A stretch of 62,496 nucleotides of DNA from Chromatium okenii (GTDB taxonomy: Bacteria; Pseudomonadota; Gammaproteobacteria; Chromatiales; Chromatiaceae), in assembly GCF_016583745.1 (NCBI RefSeq), contig NZ_NRRQ01000016.1:1-62496 (forward strand), written 5' to 3'. A model generated the notes under the pieces. It did no database searches. It had not been told where the DNA came from and worked only from the letters and a program-made list of their open reading frames with translations. Below are positions 1-8,669 of this stretch, piece by piece. Positions within the stretch are counted from its first letter, which is position 1. Every line of letters starts with the position of its first letter. A program made the position numbers and the translations under genes.

Positions 1-143
1 ATGAGTACTTAAAGTCAGTCATCTCTGATTCTTGGGCTGTATTCAGCAAATCATCAAGCTATGCCAAGGGCTGGATAGAACAGTTCGTGCCTTGGGTGCT
101 GTATGGTTAGTTTTGCGGACAACTATAATAGCGGTCATTTCAG

Positions 144-644
144 TTAATACTTATTTCTTATCACATCATATTGCTGCCGCGTCACTCCCAACCGCGCTGC
201 TTCAGCATCTTTTCTGAGATCAATCGTTTGTTGAATGTTGCTGATATTGCGTTGAATCCGCGCATCGTTCTGGATTTCTCTGGTATATTGACGATCAGCA
301 GTGACTTCACTTTCTAATAAATCAACTTTGCGTTCCTCCATCCGCAATGAACGCTGTTGGGCGTGAGTAGAATACTCCAATTCCAGCATCTTACGCTGAT
401 GTTCTAAATGCAATAAATCAAGGCGTTGCTGCTGAAAACCAGCGTCATATTCCAAGCGTTTATCTTCTCGCATTTGCACGGCGCGATCTAATTCCAACCG
501 AGGATCAAATGCTGATTCAGCCGCAGCTTCACACTGTGGGCTGTGATAAGGATACCATTTGCCATCGGGTGCCTGACATTTTGCAGCATCAGCGGTATGA
601 CACACTGCCAGCACTCCTATACAAATAACAAGTTTAGCGTTCAT
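144..644 (-). CDS. Exported coiled-coil protein, DUF4124-like N-terminus
   Basis: The 166-residue product starts with a clear signal peptide (hydrophobic stretch at residues 4-18, cleavage probably after AADA-type residues near 20). The mature start has a KCQAPDGKWYPY segment and a second Cys, resembling the short Cys-containing DUF4124 module found in many proteobacterial envelope proteins. From about residue 45 to 150 the sequence is highly charged, rich in Glu, Arg, Gln and Leu, and reads as a long coiled coil. No enzyme motif is visible. It is transcribed away from the pil operon and appears monocistronic. A periplasmic structural or scaffolding role is possible but is only inference; the exact function is unknown. 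Confidence 0.6.
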   Translation of the reverse strand: MNAKLVICIGVLAVCHTADAAKCQAPDGKWYPYHSPQCEAAAESAFDPRLELDRAVQMREDKRLEYDAGFQQQRLDLLHLEHQRKMLELEYSTHAQQRSLRMEERKVDLLESEVTADRQYTREIQNDARIQRNISNIQQTIDLRKDAEAARLGVTRQQYDVIRNKY

Positions 645-1106
645 TTGCGTACCTGATAGACGTGATTAAAATGAAAAACTGGCGCGATTTTAATCCAGCA
701 GGCGCATGGTAAACCTAAAACGATTTCGCACACAATACTATTGATCGCCAACAAAGATTGCAGTATTGAATCCTGCCGCCGCCCAGCTCAAATGCAGTGA
801 ATTTGAGCGAATTTGATATGATGCGTACCACGCCAGCGCATTACGCTGTTGTTGATATAAATCAAGCGATGCTGCGGTAGATGGGATTTTTTACAGCGCG
901 AGAATGGCGCGTTTTATGGTATTAAGCGTCACGCGGTTGAAAATAAGTTGTTAATTGACAATTGTCACTAAAAAACAGTATTGTCACTGACAACTGATAA
1001 GTCACAATCAAATCAATCGCTTGTATCCTCACCGAATTATTCGGTTGAGTACTGTTCAGGACTTCAGTTGCAGGTCGCACGACCTATCAACGGAAAGTAA
1101 AAGACT
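645..1106. other. Intergenic region upstream of the pil-chp operon
   Basis: These 462 bases hold no convincing gene. They separate two divergently oriented genes and must contain both promoters. The only recognisable structure is one copy of the dispersed GTTGTCAGTT-type palindrome at 947-1000. I could not assign a confident -35/-10 pair. Confidence 0.5.
947..1000. repeat. Dispersed GTCAGTT palindrome, copy 1
   Basis: Degenerate arms GTTGTTAATTGACAATTGTC and TTGTCACTGACAACTGATAA face each other around a short A-rich centre. It is one of about 14 related sites in the window. Confidence 0.55.
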
Positions 1107-1916
1107 ATGAGCAAGCAAAAACAATTCACGATTGCCCTGTGCGGTTTTCCTGCGCATGAAGAAAAGAGTTTAGAGCGGGCTTTTCAATTGTCTGCTGTCC
1201 GCCCGCAGCACTATGTTCTCTGGGCGCAAGACCGCAAACCACCCGATATTTGCATCATTAACGACGATCTGCCGCAAGGTGTGCAGGGCTGGCGCGAACT
1301 GCGCAGCCGTTGTTTTGGCGCGAATTTTCCGGTCGTGCAGGTTGGCAATACCGATGCGCTCTCTCATCTGTCCAGCGAAGTGGTGAGCGTCGGTTTTAAG
1401 CGCCCGCTGTTGGCAATCCGCATCCTCAAAACGCTCGATGAACTGGTTTTGGAGGTGTATCACTTCGCCCCGGAGTTGGCGATTCGTGATGACCTCTCCG
1501 CGCAAGCCATTGCGGATCATGGAAAAACGCAGCCCCCACCTGCGCCGGCGCTTGCGGCTAAACGCATTTTGGTGGTGGACGACAGCGAGTCGGTGCGGAC
1601 GATGATGGAGGTGCGCCTCACCAAAGCGGGACATGCCGTTGATTTTGCGACCACTGGCGAGGAAGCCCTGACGCGGGTGCAAGAGCGGGTGTATCAATTG
1701 ATTTTTCTTGATGTGATGCTGCCGGGCATCAATGGTTATGAAGTGTGTCGGACGCTGAAACGCAAATTGCACATTCAAACGCCAGTTGTATTGTTGACCG
1801 GTAAAACCTCGCGGTTTGATAAACTTCGCGGCACATTTGCTGCTGCCGATGTGTATTTGACGAAACCGCTGGCGCTGGAACAACTCAATGCTACTTTACA
1901 GCGTTATTTGAATTAA
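1107..1916 (+). CDS. pilG: Response regulator, PilG-like, with extra N-terminal domain
   Basis: The C-terminal part (about residues 150-269) is a canonical receiver domain: acidic pair in ILVVDDSES, phosphoacceptor Asp in IFLDVMLPGINGYEV, Thr in VVLLTGKT and Lys in YLTKPL. Pseudomonas PilG is only a receiver of about 135 residues, so the 140 residues in front are extra. They have alternating hydrophobic strands (IALCGFP, ICIINDD, VVQVGN) that suggest a degenerate receiver-like fold without a full acidic pocket. Position first in a run with pilH, pilI, pilJ and chpA supports a PilG role, which in known systems is output from the kinase toward pilus extension. The pilG name rests on order and family, not on full-length similarity. 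Confidence 0.75.
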   Translation: MSKQKQFTIALCGFPAHEEKSLERAFQLSAVRPQHYVLWAQDRKPPDICIINDDLPQGVQGWRELRSRCFGANFPVVQVGNTDALSHLSSEVVSVGFKRPLLAIRILKTLDELVLEVYHFAPELAIRDDLSAQAIADHGKTQPPPAPALAAKRILVVDDSESVRTMMEVRLTKAGHAVDFATTGEEALTRVQERVYQLIFLDVMLPGINGYEVCRTLKRKLHIQTPVVLLTGKTSRFDKLRGTFAAADVYLTKPLALEQLNATLQRYLN

Positions 1917-1931
1917 AATCATGCGTTTTTG

Positions 1932-1999
1932 AATTGGCAGTTGTTGGTAATAACGCTGTGTTTTACTGACAATTGCCAACTCAAAACTGACAACTGTTT
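1932..1999. repeat. Dispersed GTCAGTT palindrome, copy 2
   Basis: Sits between pilG and pilH. Arms contain TTGGCAGTTGTTGG and CAATTGCCAACTC, followed by AACTGACAACTG. It could form a hairpin in the operon transcript. Confidence 0.6.
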
Positions 2000-2068
2000 T
2001 CAACCGCGTCACTCCTAAAAATAATCACATTGCTGCGCATGATTTGCGGGCGTGAATAGGGGATTAAA

Positions 2069-2443
2069 ATGGCAAAGTTATTAGTGGTCGATGATTCTGC
2101 AACTGAGCGCGATCATTTGCGGGATGTGTTAATCAAAGCCGGGCACAGCGTGGCAACTGCGGTATCGGGACGTGAAGTGGTGGCGCGGGCGCAAAGTGAG
2201 CACCCCGATTTGATTTTTATGGACATCGTGATGGAAGACGTGGACGGTTTTCACGCGACGCGGGCGCTGCGCGAAGACCCCACCACTGAGCGCATTCCGG
2301 TGGTGGTGGTCAGCAGTAAAAACCAGAAAGCCGACAAGATGTGGGCGCAATTGCAGGGCGCGAAAGGATATGTCGTCAAACCGTATGCGGACGCTGAGAT
2401 TTTGAACTATATCAATCAGTTGGTTGATGGTGGGCGGGCGTGA
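2069..2443 (+). CDS. pilH: Twitching motility response regulator PilH
   Basis: This is a single-domain receiver of 124 residues, the usual PilH length. Visible elements are LLVVDDSATE, the phosphoacceptor Asp in LIFMDIVMEDVDGF, Ser-Ser in VVVVSSKNQ and the Lys in GYVVKPY. The segment with Lys-Ala-Asp-Lys-Met-Trp and GAKGYVVKP resembles PilH-type regulators rather than CheY. In known Pil-Chp systems PilH is the second phosphate acceptor or sink that counterbalances PilG and favours pilus retraction. The pilI start codon overlaps the pilH stop, so the two are translationally coupled. Confidence 0.88.
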   Translation: MAKLLVVDDSATERDHLRDVLIKAGHSVATAVSGREVVARAQSEHPDLIFMDIVMEDVDGFHATRALREDPTTERIPVVVVSSKNQKADKMWAQLQGAKGYVVKPYADAEILNYINQLVDGGRA

Positions 2444-2946
2444 TGACGGACGTTGACGCGCCAGCAGACGCTGCGCCAGCGGGTGAATTTCGCCACGCCT
2501 TTCGGATCGGCACCCGCTGGCTGCTGATTCCGCTGGGAATGCCGGCCGAGGTCTATCCGCCGTTGCCGTGCGCTCGCCTGCCATTTACGCAACACTGGTG
2601 TTTGGGGTTGGCCAGCTTTCGCGGTGATGTCGCGCCGGTCTACGATTTAGCCGCCCTGCTGGGCGAGCGCAGCGCCAATCCGAGCCGGTATCTGCTGGCG
2701 CTGGGTCGCCGCGAAGCGTGTGCCGCGCTGGGCATTGATGACATTACCGGCATCACGGTGCCGCCGGACACGCCCACCGCCCCGCCGCCGCCACTGCCGG
2801 AGCCGCTCTCTGAACTCGCGCAGCACAGCTTGACGGTGGATGCAGTGCCTTATCTCGACAGTGATCTTGGCGGATTGCTCGTGCTGCTGGCGCAGCGGGC
2901 GTGTCAGATCAATTTTGCTACTTTGACGTCGGAATCAGTGCGATGA
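2443..2946 (+). CDS. pilI: CheW-like adaptor PilI
   Basis: A CheW-domain protein of about 167 residues. Typical features are the segment around FRHAFRIGTRWLLIP, the Arg/Gly-rich turn in GLASFRGDVAPVYDLAALLG and a proline-rich linker in the second half. CheW proteins connect the receptor (here PilJ) to the kinase (here ChpA). I chose the ATG at 2443, which overlaps the pilH TGA; a GTG three bases earlier is the alternative. The 3' end overlaps the pilJ ATG by four bases (ATGA), so the operon is tightly coupled. Confidence 0.82.
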   Translation: MTDVDAPADAAPAGEFRHAFRIGTRWLLIPLGMPAEVYPPLPCARLPFTQHWCLGLASFRGDVAPVYDLAALLGERSANPSRYLLALGRREACAALGIDDITGITVPPDTPTAPPPPLPEPLSELAQHSLTVDAVPYLDSDLGGLLVLLAQRACQINFATLTSESVR

Positions 2947-4529
2947 CTCTCAACGACATTTCCATCTCCGCAAAACTCACCATCGTCACCACCGCATTGG
3001 TGTTATTGGTCTTTTTTCTCGTCTCCGCCGCCGTGTTGTTGAGCGTCAACGGACTGTACGGAGAACGCGCCGAGATGTGGCAAGCGGTGCATCCTGAGCA
3101 CAATCAAGAGCTTGCCGCCTTGCTGCACCAAACCGGCACGCCAGACACGCAGGCCGCCACCACGCAGTATTTGCGCCAGCGCGTGGAGGCGGCGCTCGCT
3201 GCCAGTGCCGAGCAGCAACAGGTGATGATGGCGCTGTTGGTCGCAGTGCTGCTGTTGAGCGCCTTGCTGACTGGCTTGGTGTTTTACATTTCTATCGTGC
3301 GACTGGCACAACGCTTCATCGTGCATCCTGCCGAGCGCATTCGAGATGGTCTCACGCGCATTCGCGGCGCACTCGTGGGGATGGAACGGCGGCGCGATTT
3401 TTCTGAACGGCTTGATCCCGGCGCTGAGGATGAGCTGGGCAGCACCGTGCTCGCCTTCAATCGCGGGCTGGATTTTTTGGAGCGGCAGAACGATCAGCTC
3501 AACGATTCCATTATCGCCATGCTGCAAATCAGCAGCGAAATCAGCCAAGCGCGGGATTTGACGCTCAAATTGCCGGTCAAAGAGGACATCACCGGGCCGT
3601 TGAGCGATGCGTTAAATCGCATCACTTCGGAAAGTGCGCGGGTGTTGGTGCAGGTGCGCGAGATCGCCGGGCGCGTGGGACAGGCTGCGCTCCAAGCGCA
3701 GGCGCAGGGACTGGAAGTGGTGGCGGTGACAGATGCGGAGCGGCTGGAAATTGAGCGCACCGCTGATGATTTGGCGCAGACCGTTGCGGCGATTGATGGC
3801 ATTGCGGTGCTGGCGCAGTTTTGCAGCGCGGCAGCGAACACGGCGACCCAATCCAATGATGAGGCGCTCACGTCGGTGAAGGGCGCGGTGCAGGGCATGA
3901 GCAACATTCGCACTTCAATTCAGGAAACGGGCAAGCGGATCAAGCGGTTGGGTGAACGGTCGCAGGAAATCAGCGGCATCGTGGACATCATCAACAGTTT
4001 TTCTGAGCGCACGCACATTTTGGCGATCAATGCGTCAATGCAGGCGGCAACTGCTGGCGAGGCGGGGCGCGGTTTTGCGGTGGTCGCGCAAGAGGTGCAG
4101 CGGTTGGCGGACAGTTCGCGTCATGCGACCAGTCAAATCGCCACGCTGATTCGCAATATCCAAGTGGAAACGCAGGACACCATTCAAACGGTGAATCAGG
4201 CGACGGAGGCGGTGGGCAACGAATCGCGCACGATTGAGGGCGCTGGTGAGCGGATGTTGGCGACGCAGCAGGCGACGATCAAGCTGGTTGATGCGGTGCG
4301 CCAAATTGATGATCGGGCGCAACATCAGGTCGGTGCCAATCGCACCTTGATGCTGCGGGTGGAGTCGATGCGAGCCAGCACGTTGGAAACGACGGCTCAG
4401 ATCAATCAACAGGCGCAAGCGACAAATAATTTGGTGACGTATTCCCAGCAACTTCTTGATTCAATTGGGCTGTTTCGCTTACCAGCGCCAGCGGTGCCGC
4501 TGACATCCAATCTCATCTCGGTCGCGTGA
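2943..4529 (+). CDS. pilJ: Type IV pilus methyl-accepting chemoreceptor PilJ
   Basis: A 528-residue chemoreceptor. A first membrane segment lies at about residues 10-35 and a second at about 95-120, with a short (about 60-residue) periplasmic loop between them. A HAMP-like region follows, then the signalling domain. The hairpin tip reads ILAINASMQAATAGEAGRGF, the PilJ variant of the general MCP tip. The start is the ATG overlapping the pilI stop. An upstream in-frame start at 2901 would overlap pilI by 46 bases and is less likely. The periplasmic part is much shorter than in Pseudomonas PilJ, so sensing may not depend on it. No pilK methyltransferase or chpB methylesterase follows. Confidence 0.88.
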   Translation: MTLNDISISAKLTIVTTALVLLVFFLVSAAVLLSVNGLYGERAEMWQAVHPEHNQELAALLHQTGTPDTQAATTQYLRQRVEAALAASAEQQQVMMALLVAVLLLSALLTGLVFYISIVRLAQRFIVHPAERIRDGLTRIRGALVGMERRRDFSERLDPGAEDELGSTVLAFNRGLDFLERQNDQLNDSIIAMLQISSEISQARDLTLKLPVKEDITGPLSDALNRITSESARVLVQVREIAGRVGQAALQAQAQGLEVVAVTDAERLEIERTADDLAQTVAAIDGIAVLAQFCSAAANTATQSNDEALTSVKGAVQGMSNIRTSIQETGKRIKRLGERSQEISGIVDIINSFSERTHILAINASMQAATAGEAGRGFAVVAQEVQRLADSSRHATSQIATLIRNIQVETQDTIQTVNQATEAVGNESRTIEGAGERMLATQQATIKLVDAVRQIDDRAQHQVGANRTLMLRVESMRASTLETTAQINQQAQATNNLVTYSQQLLDSIGLFRLPAPAVPLTSNLISVA

Positions 4530-4530
4530 G

Positions 4531-7500
4531 ATGACGACTTTGGCGGCATTCGCTGCGGTGTTTTATCCGGCAATTCCGGCGCTGCGCCACGCAGTGGTGG
4601 TGGCGGGTGCGGCGACGGCGACGCCAGAGGAGCGGCTGATAGCGGCGAATGCTTTTGCGGAATTGTTGGGCGAACTGTGGCCAGCGGCGGAGGCGGCGGG
4701 CGCACATCTCACGGAACTGCTGACGGTTATTGACAGTTTTGTCAGCGATTTACCGCACCGTGAGCCGGCGGGCGCGGAGACGATTATTTTGGAGTTGCTG
4801 GCGCTGCTGGATGCGTCTCTCGCTGCGCCGCAGGAGCCGGAATTGGTCAGGGCGATGGTGGAACTCGCCAGCAGTGCGGCGTTTGATCCGCCGTTGGGAG
4901 CGGAGGCGGTTGCGCTGTGGGAAAAAAGTTGGCAGTTGTCAGTTGACAGTTTTCAGGATGAGCAGTTGCTGGTGCCAGATGCTTGCCAACGTGCTGATGC
5001 CGACTGCGAACCGACAACTGACAACTGTGACAACAGCGAACCGCTTTTAACCGCCGATGCGCTTGAATTACTCGCCATTTTGGCTGCCGCTGCCGCCGAC
5101 AATTCCCAAGATTTTCTCGACCATCTCGCCGATCTCGCCCACGCCCCGCACTCCGATGCCCGCAGCGTCGCCATTGCCGCCAGCCGGGAAATGTTGGGAC
5201 GCTTCACCGAAGCATCAGCCGATGCTGGCTTGACCGCCTTTGCTGCGCTGTGCCGCAGCTTGAGTGACCAGTTCGCCGCGCAAGCGCCAGAAACGGCGTG
5301 GTCACAAGCCTTGCTTGACGATTTGACGCACCTGCTGGAGCGGATGCACGACTATTTCGCCGCGCCGTTAGCGGAAGCGCCGCGCCGTGCTTTGGTCGCA
5401 ACGCTCACCCATCCCGCGTGGACGCAACCGTTAGCCGCCGACTGCGCTGCCGAACTCATCACCGCGCTGTATCAAGACCCGCTGCGGCTTGACAGTGACG
5501 CCGCTCCGCCTCGTGCCACGCAGATAGACCCCGCTGACGTTGCGTTGACTCCGGCGGATGATGTGGATGCCAGCGTGTTGGCGGGGTTTTGCCGCGAAGG
5601 TGTGGATTTAACGCAGCGGTTGGCGACCGTGATTCAAGTCATTCTGGGCGGCGGTGTGATTGAAGACGCTCTGCGGCAGGCACAGCGGTATGCCCACACG
5701 CTGAAAGGTTCCGCCAATGTATGCGGCATCCGCGCCGTCGCCGTGCTGGGTCATCATCTGGAAGATGTGCTGGAATTTTTGACGGCGCACGATCTCGCGC
5801 CCAGTCCGGCGTTGGGCGACACCTTGCTGGCTGCCGCCGATGGTCTTGCCATGATGTTTGATGTGCTCAACGGCATTGAGCAACACGCCCCGGCAACCTT
5901 TCAGCCCCTCATGCAGCAGGTTTTAGATTGGGTTTGTCGCCTTGAGCAAGAAGGCAGCGCCGCGCTGGTCGCCGCGCCAGCAGTCGCATCTGCACCTGAA
6001 TCTGCTTCCGTCTCGCGCTCAGAATCCGCCCCGATCACGCTGTCTGCCGCACTGGACGCTCCGCTCGCGCCAGCCAGCGCCCAGTTAGCCGCCAACGATG
6101 AAGCCGTACTCCAAATTCCCGCCGCCACCATTGACAACCTCCTGCGGCTGGTGGGCGAGCTGGCGCTGGCGTTATCGCAATCTGAAACGCAGCTCACACT
6201 TGCCCAGCGCACCGTGCGCGATACCAGCGAAGTCACGCTGCGGCATCTGCTCCAAATCACCGCGCTGGAACAACGGGTTGATTTGCGTGGTCTGCACCGC
6301 ACCGCCGGCGACGCCGCGCCCGTCGATCCGCTGGAATTGGAACACTACGACGAGCTGTTGATTGCCGCTCGCCAGCTCAACGAAAGCGTCAACGACACCC
6401 GCGACTTGGCGCAGACGCTGGACGCCACGATCAGCGATTTAGACGAACTCAACCGCCAACAACTCAAATTGAGCCATGAACTCCGCCAGTTGACGCTCGG
6501 CACCCGCTTGGTGCCGGTGCAATCCATCGTCGGACGTTTACAACGTGCCGTGCGCCAAATCTGCCGGGCGACGGGCAAAGATGCCGTGCTCATCGTGCAG
6601 GGTGACGCCGTACGCATCGACAGCGATGTGCTGGAACGCCTGCTGCCCGCCTTGATGCACATCGTGCGCAACGCCATCGATCACGGCATCGAATTGCCCG
6701 CGCAACGACGCGCCGTCGGCAAGCCAGCGCAAGGCGAATTAACAGTTTTATTTCAACAGCTTGGCGATCAAATTGTCGTCACTTGCCGCGACGACGGCGC
6801 TGGCGTCGCGTGGGAACGCATCCGCGCCAAAGCCCGCGCCAGCGGTCTGCTCACCACCGCAGCCGAGCTCACCCCGCAAGAACTGCTCGCGCTGACGCTG
6901 CGCCCCGGGTTTTCCACCCGCGAGCACGTCACCCACATTTCCGGGCGCGGCGTCGGCATGGACGTCGTCGCCACCACCATCCGCTCGCTCAACGGCACGC
7001 TGGCGCTGGAATCAACCACCGGCAGCGGTTATCAACTCCGCGCCCGTGTGCCGACCTCGCTGTTGACGATTCATTGCTTGCTCATTCACTGCCAAGGCGC
7101 TCCCTTGGCAGTGCCAGCCAATGACGTGCGCTATGCCGTGCTCGCTGCCGAAGGCGACCGCACCGCGAGCGCCAGCGGCTGGCAGTTTCACCACGCCGAC
7201 GCGACTTACCCGCTGCTGCACCTCAACTCCTTGCTTGGATTGCCCGCACCGCCGCTGGAATCCAGCCCCGGCGTCGTGCTGGTGCTGACCTCGGAGCACG
7301 GCGACCACGCCATCTTGGTCGACGCACTGCTTGATAACCGCGAATTGCTCATCAAACCGCTCGGCGCACTGGTACCCGCCAGCCCCGGCGTGCTGGCAGC
7401 ATCCATTCTCGGCGACGGGCGCGTCGTCCCCATCATCGACCTGCGCACCCTGCTCGACTTCACCCACACCGCCCCGCTCGCCACCGCCCCGACCGCAGCA

Positions 7501-7914
7501 CTGATCGTGCCGCTCGCAGTGCCCACCGTATTGATCGTCGATGATTCGCTCTCGATGCGCCACCTGCTGGCACAACTGGTAACGGACGGCGGCTATCGCG
7601 CCCTGACCGCCCGCGATGGCATGGACGCGCTCCAAACCTTGCGCCACGAGCGTGTCGACGTGTTGCTGGTTGACATGGAAATGCCGCAAATGAACGGGCT
7701 GGAGTTGACCGCCCATTTACGCGCCCACTCCGCCACCAGCCAGTTGCCGATTGCCATGATCACCTCACGCTCCACCGCCCGTCATCGCCATGAAGCCTTG
7801 CGCGTAGGCGTCAACCAGTATTTTATTAAACCGTATCACGACGAAGCCGTATTAGATTTTATTCAACAGGCGCTGGATAACACCATGCGTTCACAGCGGA
7901 CACCAATGCCATGA
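4531..7914 (+). CDS. chpA: Chemotaxis hybrid histidine kinase ChpA (CheA family), compact form
   Basis: The protein has 1127 residues, less than half of Pseudomonas ChpA. One clear HPt domain carries the phosphorylated His in YAHTLKGSANVCG (about residue 388). The N-terminal 300 residues are Ala/Leu-rich helices, perhaps a degenerate HPt. The CheA catalytic core follows: HIVRNAIDHGIE (N box, about 710), DDGAGV and SGRGVGMDVV (G boxes). Next come a CheW-like regulatory domain (about 860-985) and a C-terminal receiver with Asp in LLVDMEMPQMNG (about 1047). It would take input from PilJ through PilI and phosphorylate PilG and PilH. Residues about 133-168 are encoded by a copy of the dispersed GTCAGTT palindrome and look foreign. 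The stop overlaps the start of the rhodopsin gene. Confidence 0.88.
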   Translation: MTTLAAFAAVFYPAIPALRHAVVVAGAATATPEERLIAANAFAELLGELWPAAEAAGAHLTELLTVIDSFVSDLPHREPAGAETIILELLALLDASLAAPQEPELVRAMVELASSAAFDPPLGAEAVALWEKSWQLSVDSFQDEQLLVPDACQRADADCEPTTDNCDNSEPLLTADALELLAILAAAAADNSQDFLDHLADLAHAPHSDARSVAIAASREMLGRFTEASADAGLTAFAALCRSLSDQFAAQAPETAWSQALLDDLTHLLERMHDYFAAPLAEAPRRALVATLTHPAWTQPLAADCAAELITALYQDPLRLDSDAAPPRATQIDPADVALTPADDVDASVLAGFCREGVDLTQRLATVIQVILGGGVIEDALRQAQRYAHTLKGSANVCGIRAVAVLGHHLEDVLEFLTAHDLAPSPALGDTLLAAADGLAMMFDVLNGIEQHAPATFQPLMQQVLDWVCRLEQEGSAALVAAPAVASAPESASVSRSESAPITLSAALDAPLAPASAQLAANDEAVLQIPAATIDNLLRLVGELALALSQSETQLTLAQRTVRDTSEVTLRHLLQITALEQRVDLRGLHRTAGDAAPVDPLELEHYDELLIAARQLNESVNDTRDLAQTLDATISDLDELNRQQLKLSHELRQLTLGTRLVPVQSIVGRLQRAVRQICRATGKDAVLIVQGDAVRIDSDVLERLLPALMHIVRNAIDHGIELPAQRRAVGKPAQGELTVLFQQLGDQIVVTCRDDGAGVAWERIRAKARASGLLTTAAELTPQELLALTLRPGFSTREHVTHISGRGVGMDVVATTIRSLNGTLALESTTGSGYQLRARVPTSLLTIHCLLIHCQGAPLAVPANDVRYAVLAAEGDRTASASGWQFHHADATYPLLHLNSLLGLPAPPLESSPGVVLVLTSEHGDHAILVDALLDNRELLIKPLGALVPASPGVLAASILGDGRVVPIIDLRTLLDFTHTAPLATAPTAALIVPLAVPTVLIVDDSLSMRHLLAQLVTDGGYRALTARDGMDALQTLRHERVDVLLVDMEMPQMNGLELTAHLRAHSATSQLPIAMITSRSTARHRHEALRVGVNQYFIKPYHDEAVLDFIQQALDNTMRSQRTPMP
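4928..5034. repeat. Dispersed GTCAGTT palindrome inside chpA, copy 3
   Basis: Left arm GTTGGCAGTTGTCAGTTGAC and right arm CCGACAACTGACAACTGTG face each other about 60 bases apart inside the chpA reading frame. The insert keeps the frame open and is translated as residues about 133-168 (motifs WQLSVDSF and PTTDNCDN). Confidence 0.8.
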
Positions 7915-8669
7915 CCACGCTTTTTCATTTAACCTATTTTTCATTTCTCACTTGCGGCATCGCCGCATCCGCCGCCGTACTTTATTTTTTCACGCAAATT
8001 CCCCGCTTGCGCGGACATTTACGACTGCTGGCGCTCCTCAATATCGGTATTTGCCTCGTTTCCAGCATCCTTCATTTCTACTTTTTTATGCGGCTACAAC
8101 CACTCACTGCGGGCGCTACGGGCATTACCGAAATGACTGCCGCCATCACTTCGTTACCGCTTGAATTGCGCTACGCCTATTGGTTAGCAACGACCTTAGT
8201 GTTAATCAGCATGTTTCCATTATTAATGGGTTTAGAGCGCGTCGGCACCACCTTTTTACGCACCTTATTACTGACTGATGCCGCCATGATTCTCACTGGC
8301 TATCTTGGTGAACACGCCACCCTCGCGCATCTTGGCGACAATTTATCACTGCTGGCTCTTTTCTGGTTCAGCATCAGCGGCTTACTGTTTTCTTATTTAA
8401 CTTGGTCACTTTTTCAAGTATTGCGCCGCTTGCCAGTCGCTGAAATGGCACCCACACAACGCGATGCACTGGCGTATCTATTTTTCTTTTTCTTAATTGG
8501 GTGGATGATTTTTCCAGCCGGCTTTTTCTACGCCATCGTGTTTGATCCCGGCGTTGGCGTCGTCCTGCGCGAATTCACCGTTAATATCGGCGACATCGTT
8601 AATAAAGTGATTTGGGGCATGTTAGTCGTTTACACCGCCGTAGAAATTCAAAACCACCAGCAACAATAA
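7911..8669 (+). CDS. Microbial rhodopsin (type 1), counterion-substituted, last gene of the pil-chp operon
   Basis: A 252-residue protein with seven hydrophobic helices and clear bacteriorhodopsin-family landmarks, closest in pattern to proteorhodopsin. Helix G has GDIVNKVIWG, placing the retinal Schiff-base lysine at K232 and the second counterion at D228. Helix F has GWMIFPAGFF (W198, P202). Helix C has RYAYWLATT: Arg87, Tyr88, Trp91, Thr94 and Thr95 are kept, but the proton-acceptor Asp (bR D85, PR D97) is Tyr90 and the donor position is Met101. A His in helix B (HFYFF, H55) matches proteorhodopsin H75. Loss of both carboxylates argues against proton pumping and for a sensory or other role. 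The ATG overlaps the chpA stop (ATGA), so it should be co-translated with the kinase. No retinal-synthesis gene is in the window. Family assignment is strong; photoreceptor function is inference. Confidence 0.88.
   Translation: MTTLFHLTYFSFLTCGIAASAAVLYFFTQIPRLRGHLRLLALLNIGICLVSSILHFYFFMRLQPLTAGATGITEMTAAITSLPLELRYAYWLATTLVLISMFPLLMGLERVGTTFLRTLLLTDAAMILTGYLGEHATLAHLGDNLSLLALFWFSISGLLFSYLTWSLFQVLRRLPVAEMAPTQRDALAYLFFFFLIGWMIFPAGFFYAIVFDPGVGVVLREFTVNIGDIVNKVIWGMLVVYTAVEIQNHQQQ

Noticed and set aside
1170-1883. Long minus-strand frame antisense to pilG, and similar frames antisense to chpA, recQ, gpmI and the hybrid kinase
   Set aside because: They lie opposite well-supported genes, lack family motifs and are expected in GC-rich coding DNA.
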